Assembly (NCBI RefSeq): GCF_023277925.1
Contig: NZ_CP063832.1
Location: 1,583,001-1,647,000, forward strand
Origin: Pseudomonas entomophila
GTDB lineage: Bacteria; Pseudomonadota; Gammaproteobacteria; Pseudomonadales; Pseudomonadaceae
Direction: 5' to 3'
DNA length: 64,000 bases
This document shows, piece by piece, positions 28,326-37,274 of the stretch (positions are counted from its first letter, which is position 1; every line of letters begins with the position of its first letter). Below the pieces are notes generated by a model. It had not been told where the DNA came from and ran no database searches. It was given only the letters and a program-made list of their open reading frames with translations. Position numbers and translations under genes: made by a program.

Positions 28326-28339
28326 TGTGCGAAAGCACA
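28326..28339. promoter_or_regulatory. Palindrome upstream of the MFS gene, candidate CdaR operator
   Basis: TGTGC-GAAA-GCACA is a perfect 5-4-5 palindrome in the 163-base divergent region. A TACACT box at 28353-28358 could be the -10 of the symporter promoter, which would place the palindrome over the -35 region. Assignment to CdaR is inference. Confidence 0.35.
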
Positions 28340-28430
28340 AAGACAGCCGCGCTACACTCCCCGAGACTCTTCGAGGCGAGCGCCGGAACAGGCGACGCGG
28401 TGCACAACCATAACAAAAGAGAACCCGATC

Positions 28431-29756
28431 ATGGCACATAGCCCCGCCCTTGACCAAGGCATCGAGATCACCCGCGACGCGCTGTACCGGCGTGTCACCC
28501 TGCGGCTGATCCCGTTCATTTTCATCTGCTACCTGTTCAACTACCTGGACCGCGTCAACGTCGGCTTCGCCAAGTTGCAGATGCTCGACGCCCTGAAGTT
28601 CAGCGAAACGGTGTACGGCCTGGGCGCCGGCATCTTCTTCATCGGCTACGTGCTCTGCGGCCTGCCCAGCAACCTGGCGCTGAACCGCTTCGGGCCGCGG
28701 CGCTGGATCGCGCTGATGATGATCGCCTGGGGCAGCTTGTCCACCTGCCTGCTGTTCGTCACCACGCCCACCGAGTTCTACACCCTGCGCCTGCTCACCG
28801 GCGCCGCCGAGGCGGGCTTCTTCCCCGGCGTGGTGCTGTACCTCTCGCGCTGGTTCCCGGCTGATCGCCGTGGCCGGATCATGGCCCTGTTCATGTCGGC
28901 AATCCCGGTTTCCGGGCTGCTGGGTGGGCCGTTCTCCGGTTGGATCCTCAACCATTTCGCCGCGGGCCAGCATGGCCTGGCCGGCTGGCAGTGGATGTTC
29001 CTGATCCAGGGCCTGCCCACCGTGGTGCTGGGTGCGCTGGCGATCGTGCTGCTCAGCGATGGCTACCAGAAGGCCGCCTGGCTGAGCCCGGCCGAACGCC
29101 GGATGATCGAGGCCGACCTCCAGGCCGACGCCGCGAGCAAGCCTGCCACCCGCGGCGGCAGCCTGCTCGCGGTGCTGACCAACCCGTTGATCTGGACCTT
29201 CGGTTTCATCTACTTCTGCATCCAGAGCGGGGTCTACGCGATCAATTTCTGGCTGCCGTCGATCATCAAGAACATGGGCTTCGACAACCCGTTGCTGATC
29301 GGCTGGCTGAGCGCCATCCCCTACCTGCTGGCCGGGGTGTTCATGATCGTCGTCGGCCGCTCGGCGGACCTGCGCAACGAGCGGCGCTGGCACCTTGTCG
29401 TGCCGATGCTGATGGGCGCCCTGGGGCTGCTGATGGCGGTGAACTTCGCGGCCAACCCGACCATCGCCATCCTCGGGCTGTCGATCGCCACCATGGGCGC
29501 GCTGACCGGCCTGCCGATGTTCTGGCCGATGCCTACCGCGCTGCTCAGCGCTGGTACCGCTGTGGCGGGCCTGGCGATCATCAACTCGGTGGGGCAGATG
29601 GCGGGCTTTCTCAGCCCGTACCTGGTGGGGTTCATCAAGGACCAGACTGGCTCGACCGATGCAGCGCTGTATGCGCTGGCGGGGTTGATCTTGGTGGGTA
29701 GCATCGTGGCATTGCGGGTTTCGCGCGCGGGTCGCAGTACACTGGTTCAAGCCTAG
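28431..29756 (+). CDS. MFS transporter, anion:cation symporter family (sugar acid/glycerate uptake)
   Basis: 441 residues, about 12 membrane helices. The opening RLIPFIFICYLFNYLDRVNVGFAK (residues ~23-46, with NYLDRVN) is diagnostic of the ACS family, which includes glucarate, galactonate, phthalate and tartrate carriers. RWFPADRRGRIMALF lies in the central part. The gene is divergent from the CdaR-type regulator, and a glycerate kinase lies nearby, so the substrate is most likely glycerate or a sugar diacid. The Shine-Dalgarno is weak (AAGAG). A REP copy follows the stop. Confidence 0.85.
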   Translation: MAHSPALDQGIEITRDALYRRVTLRLIPFIFICYLFNYLDRVNVGFAKLQMLDALKFSETVYGLGAGIFFIGYVLCGLPSNLALNRFGPRRWIALMMIAWGSLSTCLLFVTTPTEFYTLRLLTGAAEAGFFPGVVLYLSRWFPADRRGRIMALFMSAIPVSGLLGGPFSGWILNHFAAGQHGLAGWQWMFLIQGLPTVVLGALAIVLLSDGYQKAAWLSPAERRMIEADLQADAASKPATRGGSLLAVLTNPLIWTFGFIYFCIQSGVYAINFWLPSIIKNMGFDNPLLIGWLSAIPYLLAGVFMIVVGRSADLRNERRWHLVVPMLMGALGLLMAVNFAANPTIAILGLSIATMGALTGLPMFWPMPTALLSAGTAVAGLAIINSVGQMAGFLSPYLVGFIKDQTGSTDAALYALAGLILVGSIVALRVSRAGRSTLVQA

Positions 29757-29801
29757 GTCTCGCTGGCGAACGGGGCGACGCTGAAATCGGCGTTGGCCCG
29801 G

Positions 29802-29828
29802 TTCGCCAGCAAGGCTGGCTCCTACAGG
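29802..29828. repeat. REP repeat between convergent genes
   Basis: A TTCGCCAGCAAGG copy ends one base before the complement of the peptidase stop codon. A partial inverted copy (GCTGGCGAAC) lies at about 29762, forming an imperfect pair that may serve both convergent genes. Confidence 0.7.
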
Positions 29829-30932
29829 TTAGCGGGCCGCCGATTTCCAGCCCGTTTGATGTAGCGCCGTCAGTAACGTGTCCCCCTCCAGCGCCGGCAC
29901 CACCAGCCCACCCTTGCCCACCATCGTGCGCCCTGCCAGCAAGGCATTGACGATGGCCTCCTCCACCGCCTCCGCCGCTGCCATGAACAGCGCCGAGATG
30001 TGGTCGTTGTTGAGCATGCGCACCTGGGTGCACTGCGCCAGGTCCTGGCGCGCATAGTCGGCCGGTGGCAGCCCTTCGTTGCCGGTGGCGAACGCCAGGA
30101 AGATATCGCCACTGGAGTCCTCGGTGCCGCCACCAGTGCGGGCGATACCGATCGACGCCCGCTGGGCCAGGCGCTGGCACTGGTGTGGCAGCAAGGGTGC
30201 GTCGGTGGCGATCACCACCACGATCGAGCCCATGCCCGGCGTGCCGCTGCGTTGCTCGGCAAACGGCGATGGCAAGTGCCCCAACTGGCGCCCGACCGGG
30301 TAGCCATCCACCCGCAATTCCCGGCGCTGGCCATGGTTGGCCTGGACCAGAGCGCCAACGGTCCAGCCGGCCTCCAGGCGCCTTGAGGCGGTGCCAATGC
30401 CCCCTTTGAACTCATGGCAAATCATCCCCGTGCCACCGCCCACCGGCCCTTCTGCCACCGGCCCCGAGCTGGCGGCATCCAGCGCCTGGCGCACCTGCGC
30501 CGGCGTCACATGCTGGCCCCAGATGTCGTTGAGCACACCGTCGTAGGTTTCCATCACCACCGGCATGCACCAATACACGGCCTCGTCCGGCAGGCGCTCG
30601 CGCTCGGCGGCGATCAGCGCGTCGCGCACCACGCCGACGCTATGGGTGTTGGTGATGGCGATCGGTGTGGTCAGCAGGCCGGCCTCGCGGATCCACTCCA
30701 GCCCGGTGGCGTCGCCATTGCCATTGAGCACATGGCAGCCGGCGAAGCACGGCTGCAGGCGCGCCGCGCCGGGGCGGGGCTCGATGACGGTCACCCCGGT
30801 GCGGATCGGCGCCGGGCGTTGTTCGTCGATCAGGGTGCTGTGGCCAACCCGCACCCCCGGTACATCGGTAATGGCATTGAACGGGCCCGGGGTGCCGTGG
30901 CCGAGGGTGATGCCCAATTGACGCGCACGCAT
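29829..30932 (-). CDS. P1/DmpA-family self-processing aminopeptidase
   Basis: 367 residues of the Ntn-type P1 family (DmpA, BapA), which removes D- or beta-amino acids from peptides. Family segments are DVPGVRVGHST (23-33), GNGDATGLEW (71-80), TNTHSVGVVRD (94-104), FKGGIGTASR (175-184) and GMGSIVVVIATDAP. The G235-S236 step corresponds to the autocleavage site that frees the catalytic N-terminal serine of the small subunit. AAGGAG is five bases before the ATG at 30932. It starts 17 bases after the permease stop on the same strand, so uptake and hydrolysis of an amino-acid derivative are probably coupled. Confidence 0.85.
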   Translation of the reverse strand: MRARQLGITLGHGTPGPFNAITDVPGVRVGHSTLIDEQRPAPIRTGVTVIEPRPGAARLQPCFAGCHVLNGNGDATGLEWIREAGLLTTPIAITNTHSVGVVRDALIAAERERLPDEAVYWCMPVVMETYDGVLNDIWGQHVTPAQVRQALDAASSGPVAEGPVGGGTGMICHEFKGGIGTASRRLEAGWTVGALVQANHGQRRELRVDGYPVGRQLGHLPSPFAEQRSGTPGMGSIVVVIATDAPLLPHQCQRLAQRASIGIARTGGGTEDSSGDIFLAFATGNEGLPPADYARQDLAQCTQVRMLNNDHISALFMAAAEAVEEAIVNALLAGRTMVGKGGLVVPALEGDTLLTALHQTGWKSAAR

Positions 30933-30949
30933 GTCTGCTCCTTGGATGT

Positions 30950-32314
30950 TCACAGTTTCTGGAAGGTCGGGCTCAGCCGACCGTGGGTGCTGTAGAGGGT
31001 GATCGACACCGCCAGCAACCCGAGGATGATCAGCAAGTCACGCCACGACGCCTCGCCCAGCAGCGTTACCAGCAACCAGCCGGCGCCGCTGACCGCCAGC
31101 AGTGCGGGCAATGGCCACAGCGGCATGCGATACGGGTGTTGGTGATCGCGGCGCAGTACCCGGCTGCACAGGGCGCAGGCGGCGACCACCAGGTAGATCA
31201 GCAACAGCAGCAGCACGGTGAAGGTAGTCAGCTCCTCCAGGCTGCCGGACAGGCTCAGCAACGCCGAGGGGACCGCGAAGAACAGCGTCGCCAGCCACGG
31301 CGACTCCCAGCGGGGATGGATCACGGTGAAAGCGCGGTTCAGGCCAGGTGTCCAGATCGCGTCGCGGCCACTGCTGTAAACCACCCGCCCGACTTGGATG
31401 ACGATCGCGACAATGGCGTTGAACACGGAGAGGAAGATCCCGGCGCTCACCAGCCGCGCCAGGGTTTCGTTGCCATGGACGGTGAGCAGGTAGCCGATCG
31501 GGTCACCGCTGATCAGCATTGCCTCCAGCGAGGGCGCGCCAATCAGCAGCGCCGCCAGGGGGATCACCTCGATGGCCACCACCACCGCCAGCGACCACAT
31601 CACCGCGCGATGCACGGTGCGGCCACGGTCTTTCATGTCTTCGGCCAGCAACACCGCGCCGCCATAGCCGTTGAAGGCGAACAGCGCCATGCCCACCGCC
31701 CCCAGCACGAGTGCCCAGGGCACCGCGGTCAAGGCACCCTGCTCGAGCATCTGCGGCTGCAACAGGCTGGCCGCTGGTTGGCTGGCGTGGCCGAAACCCA
31801 GTACCACGATCACCAGCAGCGCGGCGACCTCGCAGAATAGGAACAGTCCGGTGATCCAGGCGTTCAGGCGGATGTTGAGAATGCCCAGGGCATAGCTGGA
31901 GACGACGATCATCAGTGCCACGGCCTGAGTATCGAAGCGCGTACCCAAGGCGTTGTTCAGGTAAGTGGCGGCGCCCGCGGCAAGCACCGGCGGGATGAAC
32001 AACATGGAGGCCAATACGGTGAGGAAGGTGGCATAACCCGCCAGCCCGCCGAACACCCGCTTGGCGTATACGTATTCACCGCCAGCGGAGCTGTGGGCAC
32101 GCCCCAGTTCGGCATAGCACCAGGCGAACATCAGTGCCAGGGCCGCGGCCATGACGAAGGACAGGAAGGCACCGCTGCCGGCCTGCTGGATGGCGAACGG
32201 GGCGATGACGAACACGGAGCTGGCCGGGGTGACCCCCGACACGGTGATGGCGACCACATCGAACACGCCCAGGCGCGGCTTGAGCGCGCTGGCGGGAGCT
32301 TCGCTGGAGCTCAT
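30950..32314 (-). CDS. APC-superfamily amino acid permease
   Basis: 454 residues with about 12 hydrophobic helices. The N-terminal GVFDVVAITVSGVTPASSVFVIAP carries the APC helix-1 substrate-binding turn, and GGEYVYAKRVFG lies near residue 80. AGAGG precedes the ATG. It is first in a two-gene unit with the P1 aminopeptidase. The substrate is unknown; an amino acid, amine or small peptide derivative is expected. Confidence 0.85.
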   Translation of the reverse strand: MSSSEAPASALKPRLGVFDVVAITVSGVTPASSVFVIAPFAIQQAGSGAFLSFVMAAALALMFAWCYAELGRAHSSAGGEYVYAKRVFGGLAGYATFLTVLASMLFIPPVLAAGAATYLNNALGTRFDTQAVALMIVVSSYALGILNIRLNAWITGLFLFCEVAALLVIVVLGFGHASQPAASLLQPQMLEQGALTAVPWALVLGAVGMALFAFNGYGGAVLLAEDMKDRGRTVHRAVMWSLAVVVAIEVIPLAALLIGAPSLEAMLISGDPIGYLLTVHGNETLARLVSAGIFLSVFNAIVAIVIQVGRVVYSSGRDAIWTPGLNRAFTVIHPRWESPWLATLFFAVPSALLSLSGSLEELTTFTVLLLLLIYLVVAACALCSRVLRRDHQHPYRMPLWPLPALLAVSGAGWLLVTLLGEASWRDLLIILGLLAVSITLYSTHGRLSPTFQKL

Positions 32315-32485
32315 GGCGTTTTTCCTCTGAATTGTTATTGGTGGTGAGGGGAAAACCGGTCGGGCGGCCGCGGGACCTGGGCTGGACTGTAGTGTGTGGC
32401 GGCGGGGCGGCCAATTACCCTATGGGGGTACGCCCCTTGACGGAAGGCAAGCAACATCCCAAGACTGGGCATGGCCGTTGTAGAA

Positions 32486-32556
32486 GCGGCTTCAGCCGCG
32501 AAGGGGGCAGCACGGTGGGTGGCACCGGCTTCGCCGGTGTTCGCGGCTGAAGCCGC
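32486..32556. repeat. Inverted REP pair with nested hairpin
   Basis: Perfect 17-base arms (core GCGGCTTCAGCCGCGAA) enclose an inner hairpin CACCGGC-TTC-GCCGGTG at 32523-32539. The element sits between the divergent permease and LuxR genes, within the 297-base gap, which otherwise shows nothing recognisable. Confidence 0.8.
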
Positions 32557-32611
32557 CCCTACAGGTGTGTGCCATGTCGATAGAGACCGCGAACAACAGC
32601 AACGGGGCCGC

Positions 32612-33397
32612 ATGCACAACTTGTTTACCGAAGCCAGTACCCACGCGGGCTTGGCCCGCACCATCGAGCAGATCGGCCAGCCACGCTTCTGGCGCCAGTT
32701 GATCCTGCTGGTGCAGCAGTGGCTGCCGTTCGACAATGCCCTGGCGATGCTCTACCCCCGCGAAGGGCTACCCAGGGCGTTGGAAATCCACGATACCCGG
32801 GGCGAAGGCAACCCCGAGGCCATGGCCCTGTACCTGAGCGGCCTGTACCAGCTCGACCCGTTCTACCAGGCATGCCAGGAGCGCATCGGCGATGGCCTGC
32901 ACCGCCTTGAAGAGGTGGCACCGGACCAGTTCCGCCAAAGCGAGTACTACCTCAAGTATTTCCACGACCATGTGCTGGAGGACGAGGTGCAGTTCCTCCT
33001 GCAACTGGGCGATGCCGGGGCACTGTCACTGTCGCTGGGGGCGCGCGAACGGTTCGACACGGCGTGCCAGGGGCTGTTGGCGATGATCAGCCCTTGGGTG
33101 TTGGCATTGATGAGGCAGCACTGGCAGGGCCAGGGCCAACGCCCGGCCATGGCCAGCCAGGTGCGCGATGCCATGAGCCTGTTCGGGGCGAAGGTGCTGT
33201 CGGAGCGCGAGCTGGAGATTGCCCGGCTGGTCCTGCGGGGGTATTCGTCGAAGGCCATGGCCGAGCGGCTGGCGATTTCACCGGAGACGGTCAAGGTTCA
33301 CAGGCGGCACTTGTATGCCAAGCTGGATATCTCATCGCAACCGGAGCTGTTTTCGCTGTTCCTGCAATCATTGGGGCATGATCCGCAGGATCCTTGA
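32612..33397 (+). CDS. LuxR-family regulator, copy A of a paralogous pair
   Basis: 261 residues. A long N-terminal ligand or signal region (MHNLFTEAS...; LDPFYQACQERIGDGLHRLEEVAPDQF around 90-115) precedes a GerE-type HTH: LSERELEIARLVLRGYSSKAMAERLAISPETVKVHRRHLYAKLDI. It is clearly paralogous to the LuxR gene at 36426-37274: both share the LxPFYxAC, DVAPDxFxxSEYY and KxHRxHLYAKLDI segments. Neither has the canonical acyl-homoserine-lactone pocket signature visible. The ribosome site is weak (GGGG). It converges on the aminotransferase gene, which it and its paralog probably control. Confidence 0.82.
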   Translation: MHNLFTEASTHAGLARTIEQIGQPRFWRQLILLVQQWLPFDNALAMLYPREGLPRALEIHDTRGEGNPEAMALYLSGLYQLDPFYQACQERIGDGLHRLEEVAPDQFRQSEYYLKYFHDHVLEDEVQFLLQLGDAGALSLSLGARERFDTACQGLLAMISPWVLALMRQHWQGQGQRPAMASQVRDAMSLFGAKVLSERELEIARLVLRGYSSKAMAERLAISPETVKVHRRHLYAKLDISSQPELFSLFLQSLGHDPQDP

Positions 33398-33401
33398 GCA
33401 A

Positions 33402-33457
33402 CATCGCGGGGCAAGCCCGCTCCCACCGGGTTGTGGGCGCGGGCTTGCCCCGCGATG
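33402..33457. terminator. Bidirectional REP-pair hairpin
   Basis: Perfect 19-base inverted arms (beginning CATCGCGGGGCAAGC) with an 18-base loop lie between the convergent LuxR and aminotransferase genes, five bases from each stop. They are well placed to end or insulate both transcripts. Confidence 0.7.
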
Positions 33458-33462
33458 GGGCG

Positions 33463-34845
33463 TCAGCGTCTACCCACCAGGCGCGCGGCACGGTCCACGG
33501 CAATCCGGGTCTTCTCCACCAACTCGTCCAGCTCCGAACGACGGGCCACCAGCGCTGGTGCCATGATCATCCGCCCCAGGGTCGAGCGGATGATCACCCC
33601 TTCCTCGAAGCCGAACGTGCGGCACTGCCAGGCCAGGTCGTTCTCGTTGGCGAAGCGCTTGCGCGTGTCTTTGTCCTCGGCAAACTGCAACGCCGCCACC
33701 AACCCCGCGCCCTGCACTTCGCCGATCAACGGATGGTCGCCGAACACCTCACGCAAGATGCGCTGCAGGTACGGCCCGGTATCCTCCTTGACCTGGCGCA
33801 CGATCCCCTCGTCACGCAATGCCTTGAGGTTGGCGATGGCCACCGCCGCCGCCACCGGGTGCCCGGAATAGGTCAGGCCATGGGCGAACACCCCGCCACG
33901 CTCCACCAGCGCCTCGGCAATACGCTTGCTCAGCACCAGGCCGCCCATGGGCACGTAGCCGCTGGTCAGGCCCTTGGCGATGGACAGGGTGTCGGGCTCG
34001 AAGCCGAAGTGCTGGTGGGCGAACCACTCGCCGGTGCGCCCGAAGCCGCCGATCACCTCGTCGGCGCACAGCAGTACATCGTACTGGCGGCAGATACGCT
34101 GGATCTCGGGCCAGTAGCTTTCCGGCGGGAAGATCATCCCGCCCGCGCCCTGGAACGGCTCGGCGATGAAACCGGCGACGTTCTCGGCGCCCAGTTCGAG
34201 GATCTTCTCCTCCAGTTGCAGCGCGCAACGGCGGCCGAATTCGGCCGGTGTCAGTTCACCGCCCTCAGCGAACCAGTACGGCTCGTCGATGTGCGCGACG
34301 TCCGGAATCAGCCCCCCCATCTCGTGCATGAACTTCATGCCGCCCAGCGCCGTGGCCGCCAGGGTCGAGCCGTGGTAACCGTTCCAGCGGCCGATCATGA
34401 TTTTCTTCTGCGGCTGCCCGACCACCTGCCAGTAGCGGCGCACGGTACGGATCAGCACCTCGTTGGCCTCGGAGCCGGAGTTGGTGTAGATCGCGTGGCT
34501 GTAATGCCCCGGCAGCAGGCTGAACAGCAGCTCGGACAGCTCGATCACCGCTGGGTGGGTGGTGTGGAAGAACAGGTTGTAATAGGCCAACTGGTCCATC
34601 TGCGTGGCGGCGGCGGCGGTCAGGTCCTTGCGGCCGTAGCCGAGCTGGGTGCACCACAGGCCAGACATGCCGTCCAGGTAGCGGCGGCCGTCGTTGTCCC
34701 ACAGGTACAGGCCTTCACCACGGGTGATGACCCGTGGCCCCTCGGCATTGAGCGCCTTCTGGTCGAGGAAAGCGTGGATGTGGTGCGCGGCGTCGCTGGC
34801 CTGGTAGTCGCGGGTGTCGCGCTTGGGCGAAAAAGGTGCATTCAT
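33463..34845 (-). CDS. Class III omega-amino acid/polyamine:pyruvate aminotransferase, SpuC-like
   Basis: 460 residues of the PLP fold-type I class III family. It shows YTNSGSEANE (PLP phosphate contact), GRWNGYHGSTLAATALGGMK, ADEVIGGFGRTG (PLP aspartate) and SIAKGLTSGYVPMG with the Schiff-base lysine. The close resemblance is to SpuC-type putrescine/cadaverine:pyruvate transaminases, which turn diamines into omega-aminoaldehydes. The ATG at 34845 follows AGGAG. The aldehyde dehydrogenase is 22 bases upstream on the same strand, so the pair would remove the amine and oxidise the resulting aldehyde. Beta-alanine or a different amine cannot be excluded. Confidence 0.82.
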   Translation of the reverse strand: MNAPFSPKRDTRDYQASDAAHHIHAFLDQKALNAEGPRVITRGEGLYLWDNDGRRYLDGMSGLWCTQLGYGRKDLTAAAATQMDQLAYYNLFFHTTHPAVIELSELLFSLLPGHYSHAIYTNSGSEANEVLIRTVRRYWQVVGQPQKKIMIGRWNGYHGSTLAATALGGMKFMHEMGGLIPDVAHIDEPYWFAEGGELTPAEFGRRCALQLEEKILELGAENVAGFIAEPFQGAGGMIFPPESYWPEIQRICRQYDVLLCADEVIGGFGRTGEWFAHQHFGFEPDTLSIAKGLTSGYVPMGGLVLSKRIAEALVERGGVFAHGLTYSGHPVAAAVAIANLKALRDEGIVRQVKEDTGPYLQRILREVFGDHPLIGEVQGAGLVAALQFAEDKDTRKRFANENDLAWQCRTFGFEEGVIIRSTLGRMIMAPALVARRSELDELVEKTRIAVDRAARLVGRR

Positions 34846-34867
34846 TGTTGTTCTCCTGGGGTGAGGA

Positions 34868-36358
34868 TCAGCGCAGCTGGATCCAGGTGGTCTTGAGCTG
34901 GGTGTACTTGTCGAACGCGTGCAGCGAAAGATCACGGCCAAAGCCGGACTGGCGGCCGCCACCGAACGGCACGGTGACGTCCAGGGCGTCGACGGTGTTG
35001 ACCGACACGGTGCCGGCCTTCAGCCGTCGGGCCACACGGTGGGCGCGGTTGAGGTCGTCGCTCCATACCGACGCGGCCAGGCCGTAGAGACTGTCGTTGG
35101 CCAGGGCGACGGCCTGGTCCTCGTCATCGAAAGTGCTGACCGCCAGCACCGGACCGAAGACTTCATCGCGGGCCAGGGCCATGTCCTGACGCACACCGGT
35201 GAAGATCGTCGGCAGGATGAAATTCTGCGAGCCGTTCACGCTCAGGCGTTCACCGCCGCACAGCAGGCGCGCGCCCTCTTCCCGGGCTTGGCCGATGGCA
35301 GCCTCGATACGCGCGGTCTGCGCGGCATCGACGATGGCTCCGGCGCGGCTGGCCGGGTCGAGCGGATCGCCCGGCAGCCACTCGCGAGCCTTGAGCACCA
35401 GGCGCTCGACGAACGCGTCATGGATCGAGCGGTGCACGTACAGCCGCGAGTTGGCCGAACACACCTCGCCCTGGTTGAAGAAGATGCCGAACGCGGCCTT
35501 CTGCGCCGCCAGGTCGAGGTCACGGCAGTCGTCGAACACCAGGTTCGGGCTCTTGCCACCGCACTCCAGCCACACCTGCTTGAGGTTCGACTGCGCCGCG
35601 TACTGCATGAAGTACTTGCCCACCTGGGTGGAGCCGGTGAACACCAGGCCGTCCACGTCCGGGTGCAGGCCCAGGGCGCGCCCGGCGCTTTCACCCAGGC
35701 CCGGCACCACGTTGAACACGCCTTCCGGCAGCCCGGCCTGCAACGCCAGCTCGGCCAGGCGCAGGGCCGAGAACGGCGACTGCTCGGCTGGCTTGAGCAC
35801 CACACTGTTGCCTGCGGCCAGCGCCGGGGCGACCTTCCAGGCGGCCATGTCCAGCGGGAAATTCCACGGCACCACCGCACCGATCACCCCCAGCGGCTCG
35901 CGGGTGATCATCGCCACGGCGCTGCTGGCGGTCGGCGCGACCTGGTCGTAGCGCTTGTCCAGCGCCTCGCCGTACCAGGCGAACACCTGGGCCGCGCCAG
36001 GTACATCGATGCTGTAGGCGTCCATCACCGGCTTGCCCATGTTCAGTGAGTCGAGCAGCGCCAGCTCCTCGCGGTGGGCCAGCATCAACTCGGCCAGGCG
36101 CACCAGCACGCGCTTGCGCTCGCCCGGCGCCATGCGGGCCCAGGGCCCCTGCTCGAACGCGCGTCGGGCCGCGCGCACCGCCAGGTCGACTTCGCTGTCG
36201 GCGCAGGCGGCGACTTCGGCCAGGCACTGGTTGGTCGCCGGGTTGATGGCCGCGAAGGTGGCGCCGTCGCGGGCCGCGACCGGGCGCCCGTCGATCAACG
36301 CGGTGGTGATGAAGCGTTGCCGTGCAGCGCGTTGCTGCCAATTGCTTTTCGTATGCAC
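34868..36358 (-). CDS. Aldehyde dehydrogenase, PuuC/KauB-like
   Basis: 496 residues of the NAD(P)-dependent ALDH family. Key features are VVPWNFPLDMAAWK, FTGSTQVGK, the general base in LECGGKSPNLVFDD and the catalytic cysteine in NQGEVCSANSRL. These are the signatures of gamma-glutamyl-gamma-aminobutyraldehyde and omega-aminoaldehyde dehydrogenases. GTG at 36358 is chosen as start because GGGGAG lies six bases before it; an in-frame GTG at 36379 precedes that ribosome site. It is the first gene of a two-gene unit with the aminotransferase. Confidence 0.85.
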   Translation of the reverse strand: MHTKSNWQQRAARQRFITTALIDGRPVAARDGATFAAINPATNQCLAEVAACADSEVDLAVRAARRAFEQGPWARMAPGERKRVLVRLAELMLAHREELALLDSLNMGKPVMDAYSIDVPGAAQVFAWYGEALDKRYDQVAPTASSAVAMITREPLGVIGAVVPWNFPLDMAAWKVAPALAAGNSVVLKPAEQSPFSALRLAELALQAGLPEGVFNVVPGLGESAGRALGLHPDVDGLVFTGSTQVGKYFMQYAAQSNLKQVWLECGGKSPNLVFDDCRDLDLAAQKAAFGIFFNQGEVCSANSRLYVHRSIHDAFVERLVLKAREWLPGDPLDPASRAGAIVDAAQTARIEAAIGQAREEGARLLCGGERLSVNGSQNFILPTIFTGVRQDMALARDEVFGPVLAVSTFDDEDQAVALANDSLYGLAASVWSDDLNRAHRVARRLKAGTVSVNTVDALDVTVPFGGGRQSGFGRDLSLHAFDKYTQLKTTWIQLR

Positions 36359-36425
36359 GCAGGTCTCCCCTCCGGCCACGCACGGGCCGGTGATTGTCGT
36401 TTTATGGATGCGCTGAAGCGGTGGT

Positions 36426-37274
36426 TCAGCGCCGTCGCAGGTAGCTTTCCAGCGGGTCCTTGCTCAGGCCTTCCTGGGCCTGGGCCAGCGAGGCGATGAA
36501 CAGTGAGAACAGCTCGGCCTGGGTGGCGATGTCGAGCTTGGCGTAGAGGTGCTTGCGGTGGGTCTTGACGGTGTCTTCGCTGATGCCCAGGCGCTCGGCC
36601 AACGAGCGCGTGGAGTGACCGCGCAGCAGGTACTGGGCGATATGACACTCGCGCTCGGTGAGCAGTGACGAACCGAAATTGTTCAGCGCCGCGTTGATCT
36701 GCCGCCCCAGCGCGCTCTCGAAGCGCCCGCCTTGGTTGTCGGCGTCCAGGTGCCCCCAGTGCCGGCGCACCACCGCGACTATCCAGGCGGCGATGCACTT
36801 GAGCTCGGCCACCTGGCGACTACCCAGGCGCCGGGTACTGCCCAGGGCCACGGCGATGGACAGTTGCTCATCCAGCGGCACCAGGTAGTTGAGTTCATCT
36901 TCCAGGTGGGCATGGCGATAGAACGCGGTGTAGTACTCGCTACGCGTGAAGTGGTCGGGAGCGACATCGCTCAGGCGGTAGCAGCCTGCGCGCATACCGT
37001 CCATGCAGGCGCGGTAGAACGGGCATAGCAGGTAATAGCCATCCAGGTACTTCTGCACATTGCCCTCGGGCAGCCAGGGGCCCTCTTCGTCCCTGGCGAA
37101 CAGCGCCGATGGCAGGCCCTTGCGCGGATAGAGGAACACCGAGATCGCCTGGCACGGCGCCAACTGGTTGAGCGCGGCGAACAGCGCCTCGACGAAACCG
37201 GGCGTGCCGATGGCATCGACCACACGGGCCATGCGGGCGTACCAGTCGGGTGAGTTCAGCTGGGCGTTGCTCAT
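36426..37274 (-). CDS. LuxR-family regulator, copy B of a paralogous pair
   Basis: 282 residues. The N-terminal region resembles that of the 32612 protein (FLYPRKGLPSALFARD, CPFYRACMDG, LSDVAPDHFTRSEYY). The C-terminal HTH is LTERECHIAQYLLRGHSTRSLAERLGISEDTVKTHRKHLYAKLDI. It ends 67 bases upstream of the aldehyde dehydrogenase start on the same strand, so the two could share a transcript. Its start faces the enoyl-CoA hydratase gene across 369 bases. The ATG at 37274 has only a modest GGGGA upstream. A regulator of amine catabolism is inferred from context. Confidence 0.82.
   Translation of the reverse strand: MSNAQLNSPDWYARMARVVDAIGTPGFVEALFAALNQLAPCQAISVFLYPRKGLPSALFARDEEGPWLPEGNVQKYLDGYYLLCPFYRACMDGMRAGCYRLSDVAPDHFTRSEYYTAFYRHAHLEDELNYLVPLDEQLSIAVALGSTRRLGSRQVAELKCIAAWIVAVVRRHWGHLDADNQGGRFESALGRQINAALNNFGSSLLTERECHIAQYLLRGHSTRSLAERLGISEDTVKTHRKHLYAKLDIATQAELFSLFIASLAQAQEGLSKDPLESYLRRR

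Noticed and set aside
28431..29756. Longer upstream start for the MFS gene running from about 27966
   Set aside because: The extra 155 codons would overlap the regulator gene antisense and lack membrane or ACS-family sequence; the ATG at 28431 begins the known family N-terminus.
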